Assembly (NCBI RefSeq): GCF_003026285.1
Contig: NZ_PYOD01000014.1
Coordinates: 50,395 to 114,394 of the forward strand
Direction of reading: 5' to 3'
Length of the DNA stretch: 64,000 nucleotides
Source: Photobacterium profundum
Lineage (GTDB): Bacteria > Pseudomonadota > Gammaproteobacteria > Enterobacterales > Vibrionaceae
Shown: positions 33,936 through 43,123 of the stretch, piece after piece
Layout of the letters: each line of letters starts with the position of its first letter
Position numbering within the stretch: position 1 is the first letter of the stretch
Notes under the pieces: model-generated
Told to the model about the DNA's origin: nothing
What the model saw: the letters and a program-made list of their open reading frames with translations, nothing else
Databases searched by the model: none
Made by a program: the position numbers and the translations under genes

Positions 33936-35147
33936 ATGGGCAAGGGAGACTCAGCATGTATCAGAAAAGCATTAAGTGGAAGTCTATTGAGTATGTGCTG
34001 CTTGATAGGCACTTTCAGTACTCAAGCAAGTGAGATCACTCCATACGTTGTCGGGGGATCTGATGTACCTGTAGGCGAGCAGAAGTGGATGGCGACAATA
34101 CGGGTGAGCGAACTTAATGACATGCCAATTTGTGGCGCAACTGTCATTAATGAGAACTGGGTTCTGACTGCTGCGCATTGCGTTGTGATGAGTTCAGGCT
34201 CTTCAATTGATGCTGGAAGTTATTTCGTATTAGAGCCTAGTCGAATCAGTATTGTTGCTGGTATTAACGATGTAACCCAAACGGATATTGAACATTTTTA
34301 TTCAGTTTCACATGTTGTTGTACATCCTGACTACACCCCCTTCGCGTTTCATAATATTAGTTATGAATCAGACGGTACAGAAGTGACAGAATTGGTACAT
34401 ACCGCATTAGACAATGATTTAGCCTTGCTAAGAGTTAATCGTATTTTTAGCGACATAACGCCGATAGAGCTTGCAAATGCTTCGAGTGCAGACGAGATTG
34501 ATATAAGATTAAATGAACAATGGCAAGAGCATTCTCGACCTAAAAATGCAAAAGTATCCGGATGGGGAGCAACAAACTCCGAAGGGACAGAGCAATCCAA
34601 TATACTTCAAGAAACAACATTATCTTTTTTACCTATTTACGAATGTTATCAACGTTTAGAAAATGGTAACGATACGCCTTTTATTATTGATACCCCTTTT
34701 AATAAAACGAAAATATGCACTTTACCGTCTGAATTATTAGAAGTTGGTGGTTCTGTTGGTAATGATTCTTGTAAAGGTGATAGTGGTGGAGCACTAAGGG
34801 CACTAAACAGTAATAATGCGTGGGTTCAGCATGGTATTGTGAGTGGTGCACCAGTTGGTATGCCTGTGTGTGGTTCGATTAACCGTCCAACCTTTTATAC
34901 CCGAGTGGGTACTTATTTTGATTGGATTCAATCTTATATGGGCTCAGTACCGAACGATTCAATTCAGGAGCCTAATTTTATTAAAGACAGCCGAAAGCAA
35001 TGCCTTAATGGGGTCGATGCTATTTCACCAAATAATTGTAATTTAATTGAACATGAAGACAATGGTGGGACATCTTCATGGTTAAGTTTGCTGCTGCTAT
35101 CGTTCATTACAGCTTTTAGACGTAAGGCCACTGTAAAACAGGGTTAA
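33936..35147 (+). CDS. Secreted trypsin-like serine protease with GlyGly-CTERM
   Basis: 403 residues; AAGGA precedes the ATG. Signal peptide (KALSGSLLSMCCLIGTFSTQAS), a short pro-piece and activation site (YVVGGSDVPVGEQKWMA), then an S1 peptidase with the triad His (LTAAHC), Asp (DNDLALLRVN) and Ser (CKGDSGGAL). The C-terminus has a glycine pair, a hydrophobic helix and basic residues (NGGTSSWLSLLLLSFITAF followed by RRK), the GlyGly-CTERM signal cut by rhombosortase in Vibrio and related genera. It is expected to be secreted by type II and surface-processed, like VesB. Confidence 0.93.
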   Translation: MGKGDSACIRKALSGSLLSMCCLIGTFSTQASEITPYVVGGSDVPVGEQKWMATIRVSELNDMPICGATVINENWVLTAAHCVVMSSGSSIDAGSYFVLEPSRISIVAGINDVTQTDIEHFYSVSHVVVHPDYTPFAFHNISYESDGTEVTELVHTALDNDLALLRVNRIFSDITPIELANASSADEIDIRLNEQWQEHSRPKNAKVSGWGATNSEGTEQSNILQETTLSFLPIYECYQRLENGNDTPFIIDTPFNKTKICTLPSELLEVGGSVGNDSCKGDSGGALRALNSNNAWVQHGIVSGAPVGMPVCGSINRPTFYTRVGTYFDWIQSYMGSVPNDSIQEPNFIKDSRKQCLNGVDAISPNNCNLIEHEDNGGTSSWLSLLLLSFITAFRRKATVKQG

Positions 35148-35177
35148 ACGCTGAATAAGTAAAAATAGGCATAAAAT

Positions 35178-35230
35178 AAAAGCCACCTTAACTGTTCGGT
35201 TGGAAAATCCATACAGTTGGTGGCTTTTTT
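35178..35230. terminator. Bidirectional Rho-independent terminator between protease and codA
   Basis: AAAGCCACC...ACTGT and ACAGT...GGTGGCTTT pair with a small bulge; T-run on both strands. The genes converge here. Confidence 0.8.
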
Positions 35231-35250
35231 AGATTAATTAGAAATAAAAA

Positions 35251-36540
35251 TTAGCGACGGAAAGTCACACTCTCAGTTTCTTCTAGATTAATACTTGTTA
35301 CTGCTGGTTGTGTTTCTGCCAGTATTTTACCATGTCGAATTGAGTAACGAACAGGTACTTGGCGACGAACAGCATCAAAACCATTCTCTGCAGGTAAAAT
35401 AAGTAAGCTTGCAGCCTTACCTTCATCTATCCCGTAGGTATCAAGAATATTTAATGTACGTGCTGATTTAGTACTAATCAGATCGAGTGAATTATTGATT
35501 TGATCGTAGCCCATTACTTGGCACACATGCAGACCCATATGCAAAACTTGCAGCATATTAGCTGTGCCTAGAGGATACCAAGGGTCAAATACATCATCGT
35601 GACCAAAACAAACATTAATATCAGCGGCTAGCATTTCTTTAACGCGTGTAATACCACGACGTTTAGGATAATCATCAAAACGCCCCTGAAGGTGAATGTT
35701 CACCAATGGGTTAGCCACAAAGTTAATACCAGACATCTTCAATAGGCGGAACAAGCGAGAAGCATAAGCACCATTGTACGAGTGCATCGCCGTTGTATGA
35801 CTTGCCGTTACCTTATCGCCCATATCAAATTTATGCGCCAATGCAGCAACGGTTTCGACAAAGCGTGATTGTTCGTCATCAATTTCGTCACAATGCACGT
35901 CGATCAAACGGTCATATTTACGGGCAAGCTCAAACACATAATGCAGAGATTCAATACCGTATTCACGGGTAAATTCGAAGTGGGGAATTGCACCAATAAC
36001 ATCGGCACCTAGCTTTACTGCTTCTTCCAGTAACTCTTTACCGTTAGGGTAAGAAAGAATACCTTCTTGCGGGAAAGCAACAATTTGAATATCAACCCAT
36101 TGTTTCATCTCTTCTTTTACTTCAAGCATGGCTTTTAGTGCAATAAGAGTCGGGTCTGAAACATCAATATGCGTACGAACATGTTGTACACCATTGGCAA
36201 TTTGCCATTTTAGCGTTTGCTTGGCGCGCGTTTTAACATCTTCAATAGAAAGCAATGACTTACGCTCAGACCAGCGCTCGATACCTTCAAATAAAGTACC
36301 AGATATATTCCAGCTGGGTTCGCCTGCTGTTTGTGTTGTATCTAAATGGATATGAGGCTCACAGAAAGGCGGCACGGCAAGGCCACCTTCACCATCAACA
36401 ATGGCACTGTCGGCATTAACGGTTAGCTCGTTATCCATTGATGTGATTGTCTTAAAACGTCCATTTTCAATCAGAATTTGATGCAGGCCTTCCGTGCCTT
36501 GTAATGTGATGTTTTTAATTAGCATATTTGAAGATTGCAT
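35251..36540 (-). CDS. codA: Cytosine deaminase
   Basis: 429 residues, amidohydrolase superfamily, matching E. coli CodA length (427). Metal and catalytic motifs: PPFCEPHIHLDTTQTAG (HxH), the DVHCDEIDDEQSRF region (His and the catalytic Glu), SHTTAMHSYNG, and the C-terminal CFGHDDVFDPWYPLG (Asp). It converts cytosine to uracil and ammonia in the cytoplasm. It is 54 bp downstream of the permease gene on the same strand, so a codBA operon. A perfect PurR-type operator lies in the long upstream region of codB. Confidence 0.95.
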   Translation of the reverse strand: MQSSNMLIKNITLQGTEGLHQILIENGRFKTITSMDNELTVNADSAIVDGEGGLAVPPFCEPHIHLDTTQTAGEPSWNISGTLFEGIERWSERKSLLSIEDVKTRAKQTLKWQIANGVQHVRTHIDVSDPTLIALKAMLEVKEEMKQWVDIQIVAFPQEGILSYPNGKELLEEAVKLGADVIGAIPHFEFTREYGIESLHYVFELARKYDRLIDVHCDEIDDEQSRFVETVAALAHKFDMGDKVTASHTTAMHSYNGAYASRLFRLLKMSGINFVANPLVNIHLQGRFDDYPKRRGITRVKEMLAADINVCFGHDDVFDPWYPLGTANMLQVLHMGLHVCQVMGYDQINNSLDLISTKSARTLNILDTYGIDEGKAASLLILPAENGFDAVRRQVPVRYSIRHGKILAETQPAVTSINLEETESVTFRR

Positions 36541-36594
36541 CTTGTTATCCTTATGCGTTTCTCTGACGTATTATAAATACTTCTGATAATCTAT

Positions 36595-37836
36595 TTAAGC
36601 CTGTTCTGGTGCTTTTTCAGCAACACGGTTTAAAAGCGGATTCAGAATAAGGTAGCTAATAGCACCACCTAGAACCGCATTTATAGGTACGATTCCTGGT
36701 AAGTAGTGACCCGCAGCAATACCAATTGCCACACCCGCAATAGCAGCCCAGTTTACTGTTGTAAATTCAGCATTCGCAAAATCCTTGTAACGATGACGGT
36801 TTTTCAAGAAATCTGCAATGATAATGCCGCCAATCGGTGGAATTGCCGCTGATAGGAATGTTAACCAACCAACAAAGTTATTGTATAACCAAAGTGCACA
36901 TAGTGTACCGACTACACCATTAATCATGGATAGGTACTTACTTGGCAATCCTGTAATGTTAGAAAAACCTAAACCTGATGCGTAAAGTGCATTGTCATTG
37001 GTTGTCCAGATATTCAACCCAAGAACAATGATGGCAGGAATAAGAAGACCTTGTGCAATCATAACTTCTGAAATATCAGACTGGCCCGTTGCAGCAGCGC
37101 CAGCAGCACCGAATAAAAACATTAATGAGTTGCCCACAAAGAAAGCAGCCATAGTGACGAAAACTGCGCTTCTTGGTTTCTTGCCAAATCGAACAAAGTC
37201 AGCTGTTAATGTACCGGCTGAAATGAATGAGCCTACCACTAAAACTAATGCTGTTGAAAACTCCATCGGTTCTGCTGGTGTAACGGCTCTTAATCCATCG
37301 ATGCCGCCCACACTATTGACCGCTTCATTGACAGAGTAACCGCCGAGAATAGCGATAGCAGGAACAGCAATTGCTGAAAGTATCATTAAGGCAGAGATGC
37401 CGAAGTAAACAGTGGCGGTCATTAGAAGACCAGAAACGAGGATGAGGATGTTGGTGTCAATGCCAGTGGCTTTATGAACGGGGATAGAAAACATTGCGAC
37501 GCCAACACCAAACCAACCAACTTGTGTGCCGCCGAGAATGAGAGAAGGGAGCCAAGAGCCTTTAGAACCAAAGGAGAATCGAGCGAGAAGGTGAGTAGAT
37601 AAACCGGATGAAGCGCCAATATAACCGAGACAGGAAGTGTATATACCGAGAATTAAATTACCAATAAGAACAGCGAGGAGGAAATCATCAAAAGAGAGGC
37701 CAGTACCGAGTGTCCCACCTGTCCACATACTGGCAGAAAAGAACGTTAATCCCAGCATCACCATGGTAAGCGACGCAACGCCTTTTCTTGCTGAGTTAGG
37801 AACCGGACCCAGACTATAGTTATTATCGCTAGCCAT
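36595..37836 (-). CDS. codB: Cytosine permease
   Basis: 413 residues, about twelve transmembrane helices, NCS1 (purine-cytosine permease) family. It starts NNYSLGPVPNSARKGVASLT, typical of CodB, with the GTLGTGLSFDDFLLAVLIGN and LGGTQVGWFGVGVAMFS signatures in TM1 and TM3. It imports cytosine with H+ or Na+ for the adjacent deaminase. The upstream intergenic region is unusually long (744 bp) and contains a PurR box and several DnaA-like 9-mers. Confidence 0.95.
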   Translation of the reverse strand: MASDNNYSLGPVPNSARKGVASLTMVMLGLTFFSASMWTGGTLGTGLSFDDFLLAVLIGNLILGIYTSCLGYIGASSGLSTHLLARFSFGSKGSWLPSLILGGTQVGWFGVGVAMFSIPVHKATGIDTNILILVSGLLMTATVYFGISALMILSAIAVPAIAILGGYSVNEAVNSVGGIDGLRAVTPAEPMEFSTALVLVVGSFISAGTLTADFVRFGKKPRSAVFVTMAAFFVGNSLMFLFGAAGAAATGQSDISEVMIAQGLLIPAIIVLGLNIWTTNDNALYASGLGFSNITGLPSKYLSMINGVVGTLCALWLYNNFVGWLTFLSAAIPPIGGIIIADFLKNRHRYKDFANAEFTTVNWAAIAGVAIGIAAGHYLPGIVPINAVLGGAISYLILNPLLNRVAEKAPEQA

Positions 37837-38580
37837 TTTATACCTCTGCTAAGTAGCTTTCGTAAATATACCCAATTACGAAAATAAAAATTCAATATTA
37901 TAGGTGTTGCATATATTGTGAAAATTAAGCGATCACAATATGCATTGTTATTCTTGCTACCTTAATATAGGCAAACGGCGCGTATTGTAGTGGCTAAAAT
38001 GATGCTGTCAATCTAAGTTTTGTACTTTAGGTGGGCTTTAAGCCTGGTTGTGAATATTAAGTCAATATAAACAATGTATTATGATTTTTATTTTTATTAT
38101 TGTTTTCCCATGAAAACGTTTGCCTATGCGGATTTAGACTTCGTAAGTTGATTTTCTTATGTCAATATGAGCTTTTAGTGGAATGGAGGTGCTTTTTCAG
38201 TTTCTTGCTTAATCATTGCTGAATAAACACTGTTCAAATAGCATAAGTTAAAAAAAGCTGTGCATAAGTTTTTAAATGTTCTAAGAAACAAATAGGATTA
38301 CATGTTTTGTTTAATAATTATGTTTTTAATACAAAAATAATAAGAAAATGACAAAATAAATAAAGAGGATAACAATAGTTGTAATAGTGTGGGTAACTCT
38401 GAGTTATTACGTTATCCACAGAAGTTGTGCATAACTCTGTGGGAAATCCTGCAAGGCTAGAAATGATGCTGGCTCTGACAATGTCAATACATTAAAAGTG
38501 AAATGGATATGAAATAATAGGAATCTTGATTTAGTTCAATTATTGGTAATAATGCGTGAAATTACGTCATTTACTTAGAC
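37837..38580. other. Long AT-rich intergenic region upstream of codB
   Basis: No coding region is supported in 744 bp. It contains a PurR-type operator (38110-38125), a partial copy of the same motif (GGCAAACGG near 37970), and DnaA-box-like 9-mers at 38260-38268, 38412-38420 and 38426-38434. See findings. Confidence 0.6.
38110..38125 (-). promoter_or_regulatory. PurR-type operator upstream of codBA
   Basis: On the minus strand AGGCAAACGTTTTCAT, matching every fixed base of the PurR consensus ANGCAANCGNTTNCNT. E. coli codBA is known to be repressed by PurR. The distance to the codB start codon (about 274 bp) is long, so a long leader is implied if the box is at the promoter. Confidence 0.65.
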
Positions 38581-39576
38581 TTATTGCCATTCTTTTTCAA
38601 GCCAATTTCCAAATTCTAATAGGGCTTTGTGACTGTCACTGAAATGAATCATTAGCGTTCCCATTACGGATGTGATGGATTTTGTTTGATAAGGGTATCC
38701 GATAATTACTTTAGTGAAGTGCGCTAAAATAGGCTCAAATAGAGAGGGTGTTTTAAAGCTAACATACTGGATTGTTCCTTTAATCACAGTGATATCGAGT
38801 TCAACTTTTCCCCATGAGAAGTGTCCGATTAACTGGCGGTTAAATTCAGGTGATTGACCATAATTCCAGTCCCAACTTGATATCACATGAAGTTTTTTAC
38901 CCAGACCTGGAAAGCTAGGAAGCGGGTTGATATTGAGTCTTTGGCCTTTAGTTGAGACATTAAGGTGCTTACAGCATGCATTCATTAATGCTTGCTCTAT
39001 GGTTTCATGATTAATAAACGGTTTTGAGTTTGATAAATTGCCATATTTTTGTAGCAGCCTATACGGATCTGATTCTTCATATTGTCTATTAGTGAAAGAC
39101 TCAACCACAGAGATATCGGTGTTTACACGAATAGTGCAATGTTGAAGGAACTTACTATCTACAATTGTATTAACACTATTTGATATTTTCTTTTCTGAAA
39201 TAATGATTTCGTTATTATGGTTGACTCGACCTATTAAATTTAATTGCTCAAGAAATAATTTGAGTATTGTATTTACGGTGGTTGAGTTAATTGCTAATTG
39301 ATCACCCATGATGGAAAAATTTGAGTGGCCTGGATCTTGGTATACGGCACCCCCATAAGTTTGTCGTCGAACAATACTTAAGTTGTTCTTATGTACGTTT
39401 TGAGTATTACAAACGAGCCATGGATTTTGATCTTTGCCTATATTGATTGATGGGCGATTTCGCCATATCAGTAAAATAGCTTGATTTTTTTTGAGAGAAT
39501 TAAACAATACATCTTCAACCGCTTGGTTAAACCAAGGATTGGTCGATAATGATAGGTAAGTCTTCAATTCCATCAT
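38581..39576 (-). CDS. Lipoate-protein ligase A-like protein with degenerate active-site motifs
   Basis: 331 residues, close to E. coli LplA (338), with the same two-domain layout. The N-terminal IWRNRPSINIGKDQNPW and the later SSWDWNYGQSPEFN with FSWGKVELDITV match LplA well. Key motifs differ: the RRxSGGGAVFHDLGN loop reads RRQTYGGAVYQDPGH, and the catalytic RKVSGSAYR region reads KKISNSVNT; the HHGT stretch reads LQHCT. It may be an inactive or altered paralogue. Two ATGs open the frame (39576, 39573). No neighbour explains its role. Confidence 0.85.
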   Translation of the reverse strand: MMELKTYLSLSTNPWFNQAVEDVLFNSLKKNQAILLIWRNRPSINIGKDQNPWLVCNTQNVHKNNLSIVRRQTYGGAVYQDPGHSNFSIMGDQLAINSTTVNTILKLFLEQLNLIGRVNHNNEIIISEKKISNSVNTIVDSKFLQHCTIRVNTDISVVESFTNRQYEESDPYRLLQKYGNLSNSKPFINHETIEQALMNACCKHLNVSTKGQRLNINPLPSFPGLGKKLHVISSWDWNYGQSPEFNRQLIGHFSWGKVELDITVIKGTIQYVSFKTPSLFEPILAHFTKVIIGYPYQTKSITSVMGTLMIHFSDSHKALLEFGNWLEKEWQ

Positions 39577-39961
39577 CGGTGCCCAAAAATCAATACAGTG
39601 AAGGGATTGTACGCATTGGTGTGTATGTTTTAAACATATTTTTGATAAATAAATTAAATGGTTATGTGCGGTGTTTTTTTTAGATTACGCCTTTAGTGTC
39701 TGAAAATAAAGACGGTGAAATAGCTCAGACCCGAATGAATGTTGTAAAAGGCTATCCACCCATACTAACGAAACCAAGGGGCTGAAGATCACTTCTATGT
39801 AGTTTACTCTTTTGCACAACGCTGAGTACTTAGTTGGTTCCTCTCTACACAACCCGAAGAGTGTCGTAGTTAGCAACATTTAAAGAGTAGCCACCTGTAA
39901 CCCCTGTAGAACAAATTGGTTGTGTAGGGAATTAGACTAACTCAATAGATTTAGCAATGAT

Positions 39962-39990
39962 AAAGGCTCGCAGATTTTGCGAGCCTTTCT
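39962..39990. terminator. Rho-independent terminator downstream of the molybdoenzyme operon
   Basis: AAAGGCTCGCA and TGCGAGCCTTT form an 11-bp stem with a 5-nt loop. T-runs are short on both strands; most likely ends the minus-strand operon. Confidence 0.75.
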
Positions 39991-39998
39991 TATTATGA

Positions 39999-40034
39999 AC
40001 TAAAACTAAAACTAAAACTAAAACTAAAACTAAG
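39999..40034. repeat. Hexanucleotide tandem repeat (ACTAAA)
   Basis: Five perfect ACTAAA units and a sixth ending in G (ACTAAG). It lies between the terminator and the 3' end of the molybdoenzyme gene, outside any coding region. Confidence 0.9.
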
Positions 40035-40073
40035 ACAAAAAATTAGTCCATGAATTTATTGTGATTTATTAAG

Positions 40074-43000
40074 TTACACCTTCTCGATTTTCATCGGGAT
40101 ACCATGGCGAGCGGTAGAGCCAAAGGTCACGTCGCGATACAAACTGGCGCCTTTTCGGGTTGGGTCTACGGCGTTAAAGGCATTCACCGCCATACCCCCC
40201 TTCCTTTCAGGAATCCCCGTAAGGGTTTTACCATCAATAGTGATATCGCTCGCGCCAAAAGCGGTATGGCCATATCCAAGTGGCACTGCGATACAGCCTT
40301 TCGCGACGGTAGTATCTGCCTGAACGATACCCTCAATTGCGGCACCTTTGGGTGTGGCTATTCGTGCTTTGTCACCCGTCTTCAATCCATATTTTTTCGC
40401 ATCGTTTTCATTCATCTGAATAAAGTTTGACTCACCGAGGGCTGTGATGCTCTTGAGTGTCACGGAATACGGGCTGCGCAGCTGATGCTTGAACGTCGAG
40501 AAGTAGAATGGATACTCATTTTCGCTCCAGAGATCGCGGATGGCGGTGCCGTCCCAGAACCTTTGCTTGTCAAATACTGGCAAGCCATCAAGGTATTCAC
40601 CTGAATGGAAGTTGGTGATGTGTGCTAGACCTTCATTGTATATTTGGAATTGAGCATCCCATCTCATCATTTCATTGAAGAATTCACCTTCATATCGACT
40701 TTCTACCGTAAGGTAACGACCACCCCGTGTGAATAAGAACATGGTTGGTCCAATTTCTTCTGCCTTTAATCGTTCTTTTAACTGAGGATAAATGCGATCT
40801 ACACTGGTGAATTTAATGTCTTCTTCTGTTGGAGTAGGCAGTACTTCGTCACTGTGTGCCAGATTAGCTAATACAGGGATATAGTAGTCTTCTGGCGTGT
40901 TGATCGCTTTTGCGTTACCTGTTGTATCTTTGAAAGCATTTTCACCAAAGCCATTCAGTTTGATTTGTTTCGCAACATCGATTAGGAATTGCTCCATACA
41001 CACTCGGTTGCCCTCGGTATTGAGCGGTGTTTTAGGAGTAATAATAGGGAAGGACACAACATCACCCATTAACTCACTTCCCCATTGACGAGAGGCTCCC
41101 CATTGCTCGTATTGAGCCAGATCCGGAACGAAATAATCCGCGTAGATATTGGTTTCATTAAAGTAAGGGTCAGATGCGATGATCAATCCTAGTTGTTTAG
41201 GATCTTTGATAGATGCTTCTACTTGGTCTTTTAAGCCTGAGCAGGCATAAAGAGGGTTGTTTGCCCATGCAATCCAAGCCTTAAACTTAAATGGATTACC
41301 GTTTGCATGGGCTACGAGTAGCTCTCCTGCGTTGTCCTGAATGAAGGTTTCATTCCATGGCATATCAGATGGGTACGGGTTGATTCCATTTTTGATTTTT
41401 TCTTTAAATTCATTACTTTGACGATAGTCACCCGAACGTTCAGCATTAAAGCCACTAAGATGTGCATGTTCAAAGGCCATCATATCGTAGAGAGGTGAGG
41501 TGTTCTCAAAACCCATACTGCCAGTGTGTAGCATGCCGCCCTTGGCATTATGTGCTCCCACGAGGGTGGCGAGTATGATCATGGCAAAAGCAAATTGACT
41601 ACCATCGCTGGCGTTACAACCGGTATTGGTTTCGATAGATACGCGACGACCGTGCGAAGTGAACTCTTTAGCAAGCTCTATGATCTTAGCTTCAGGTACC
41701 TGACATTCGGCGGCGTAATCGGCCATAGAATGTTCATTGACGCGTTTTGCCAATAGCGAGAAGGCGGTTTCAACCTTGATTGCCTGACCATCTTCCGTCG
41801 TTACTTTTCCACTGAACTTGATGTTACAAGGCTCTGAACTGTCTGACGTTGTTAGCTGTTGGCTTTTGGCATCTATCACCATTTTTGTATCAGTATCGCC
41901 TCTGCCACAGGCTGCGGCAGTCAAGAATTTACGATATAGAGGGTGTTTTTTATCGGTGACGACCAGATATGGTGCGTTGGTATAGTTGATTTCACTAATC
42001 TTGTAAGCACCTTCTTGGCTACATGAAGCTAGATAGGATTTATTATATCGCTCGTTGTTAATGATGTACTGCATCATTGCGTGCATTAAGGCGGTATCAC
42101 CGCTGGAGCGAATAGGTATCCACTCACAATTTTCTGGTGTTGATGAGTTAGTGAGTGAACGTAGAATCGGATCAATTACTACATATTTGAAGTTAGGATT
42201 TTGTGTTCGAGCATCAGCCAAACGCTTAGAAGCCGAGTTTAGGCTGATTCCGCTAAGTCCGGGATTAGTACCAATGAAAATAGCAAATTCACAGTGCTCA
42301 AAATCCGTTGTGGGCAGTGCACCGCTGTTGGCCCCGTCTTCTACACCAAGTGCACATCCTGCGACTTGCTGGTGGCCACAATATGAGTCTTTGTTACCTA
42401 TGTTTGGTGTACCCCAAGACGCTTCAGAGAAGCGCTTGTAAAATCCCCAGCGGGCTGGATCTTCTGAGCAACCTGTCATTAGCAGCTGGTTTTTTTTCGG
42501 TCCAAAGTCTGGATAGGCTGGATTGGCGACTGTTTTATCATCGTAGATGTCAGATAGACCTTCAACATGACCTTCACCAAATAGATTGCCACCCTCAACG
42601 ACTTCCTTAATTAGTTGTTCATAGGAGATAGACTGCCAGTGATTTTCGCCTCGTTTACCTATGCGCTTCAGGCATTGAGTTACGCGGCGTGAATCGGTAA
42701 TGGCATCGGGGACTGCGTTACCTCTGCCACAAAGCGTTGCTCGGTTCTCATTTCCCTGTTCACCAACGAGCTGTAACATCGCCTCTTGAGGGGATACATC
42801 CATTGCAACAGGATTTCCTGATTGGGTGGATAGAGCGTATGGGTTACCACAGACACGCAGGATTTTATCGGTATTATTGTCGATGCGAATACGTGCACCA
42901 CAAACGTTGTAGCAACCAAAACACTTAGTAAAAGCAAAGCGTTGGTTTGGGTTATTAGTGAGCTTGTTGTCGGGACCCAGAATAAATTCCGGTTCGGCGC

Positions 43001-43121
43001 TTAATGGTGCATAACGGCTGATATCCTGATTACTCTCGCCAGCAGTTGCTTTAGAAATGCCAGCCATTCCGCCAGTGATTGTTGTTGCGGCGCCCATTTT
43101 TAAAAATTGTCTACGATCCAT
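40074..43121 (-). CDS. Molybdopterin oxidoreductase catalytic subunit, TtrA-like (DMSO reductase family)
   Basis: 1,015 residues from the ATG at 43121, which puts the twin-arginine signal (MDRRQFLKMGAATTITGG) at the N-terminus; an ATG at 43136 would overlap the previous gene. A [4Fe-4S] site (CFGCYNVCG plus a later LCGRG) precedes the molybdenum domain, with the likely Mo ligand Cys in SYCGHQ (about residue 248). KRIGKRGENHWQSISYEQLI and VVEGGNLFGEGHVEGL closely resemble tetrathionate reductase TtrA, and the length fits. It would reduce an oxyanion or sulfur/oxide compound in the periplasm with electrons from the adjacent subunits. The true substrate is unknown. Confidence 0.9.
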   Translation of the reverse strand: MDRRQFLKMGAATTITGGMAGISKATAGESNQDISRYAPLSAEPEFILGPDNKLTNNPNQRFAFTKCFGCYNVCGARIRIDNNTDKILRVCGNPYALSTQSGNPVAMDVSPQEAMLQLVGEQGNENRATLCGRGNAVPDAITDSRRVTQCLKRIGKRGENHWQSISYEQLIKEVVEGGNLFGEGHVEGLSDIYDDKTVANPAYPDFGPKKNQLLMTGCSEDPARWGFYKRFSEASWGTPNIGNKDSYCGHQQVAGCALGVEDGANSGALPTTDFEHCEFAIFIGTNPGLSGISLNSASKRLADARTQNPNFKYVVIDPILRSLTNSSTPENCEWIPIRSSGDTALMHAMMQYIINNERYNKSYLASCSQEGAYKISEINYTNAPYLVVTDKKHPLYRKFLTAAACGRGDTDTKMVIDAKSQQLTTSDSSEPCNIKFSGKVTTEDGQAIKVETAFSLLAKRVNEHSMADYAAECQVPEAKIIELAKEFTSHGRRVSIETNTGCNASDGSQFAFAMIILATLVGAHNAKGGMLHTGSMGFENTSPLYDMMAFEHAHLSGFNAERSGDYRQSNEFKEKIKNGINPYPSDMPWNETFIQDNAGELLVAHANGNPFKFKAWIAWANNPLYACSGLKDQVEASIKDPKQLGLIIASDPYFNETNIYADYFVPDLAQYEQWGASRQWGSELMGDVVSFPIITPKTPLNTEGNRVCMEQFLIDVAKQIKLNGFGENAFKDTTGNAKAINTPEDYYIPVLANLAHSDEVLPTPTEEDIKFTSVDRIYPQLKERLKAEEIGPTMFLFTRGGRYLTVESRYEGEFFNEMMRWDAQFQIYNEGLAHITNFHSGEYLDGLPVFDKQRFWDGTAIRDLWSENEYPFYFSTFKHQLRSPYSVTLKSITALGESNFIQMNENDAKKYGLKTGDKARIATPKGAAIEGIVQADTTVAKGCIAVPLGYGHTAFGASDITIDGKTLTGIPERKGGMAVNAFNAVDPTRKGASLYRDVTFGSTARHGIPMKIEKV

Positions 43122-43123
43122 AA

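Larger units (their letters stand above)
39577..40073. other. Gene-poor stretch with terminator and hexanucleotide repeat
   Basis: Contains a minus-strand open frame (39685-39879, 64 codons) that I cannot relate to any family, the terminator at 39962-39990 and the ACTAAA repeat at 39999-40034. Base composition at 39700-39900 is somewhat richer in GC than its surroundings. Confidence 0.5.

Noticed and set aside
38260..38434. DnaA-box cluster considered as a replication origin
   Set aside because: No origin-type neighbours such as dnaA, gidA, mioC or rctB, and only three or four boxes; kept as a low-interest finding.
39685..39879. 64-codon minus-strand frame, possibly an insertion sequence remnant
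   Set aside because: I recognise no transposase motif and see no inverted repeats or target duplication; kept only as part of the intergenic description.
39999..40034. Hexanucleotide array considered as a CRISPR-like repeat
   Set aside because: Units are contiguous 6-mers without spacers; no cas genes.
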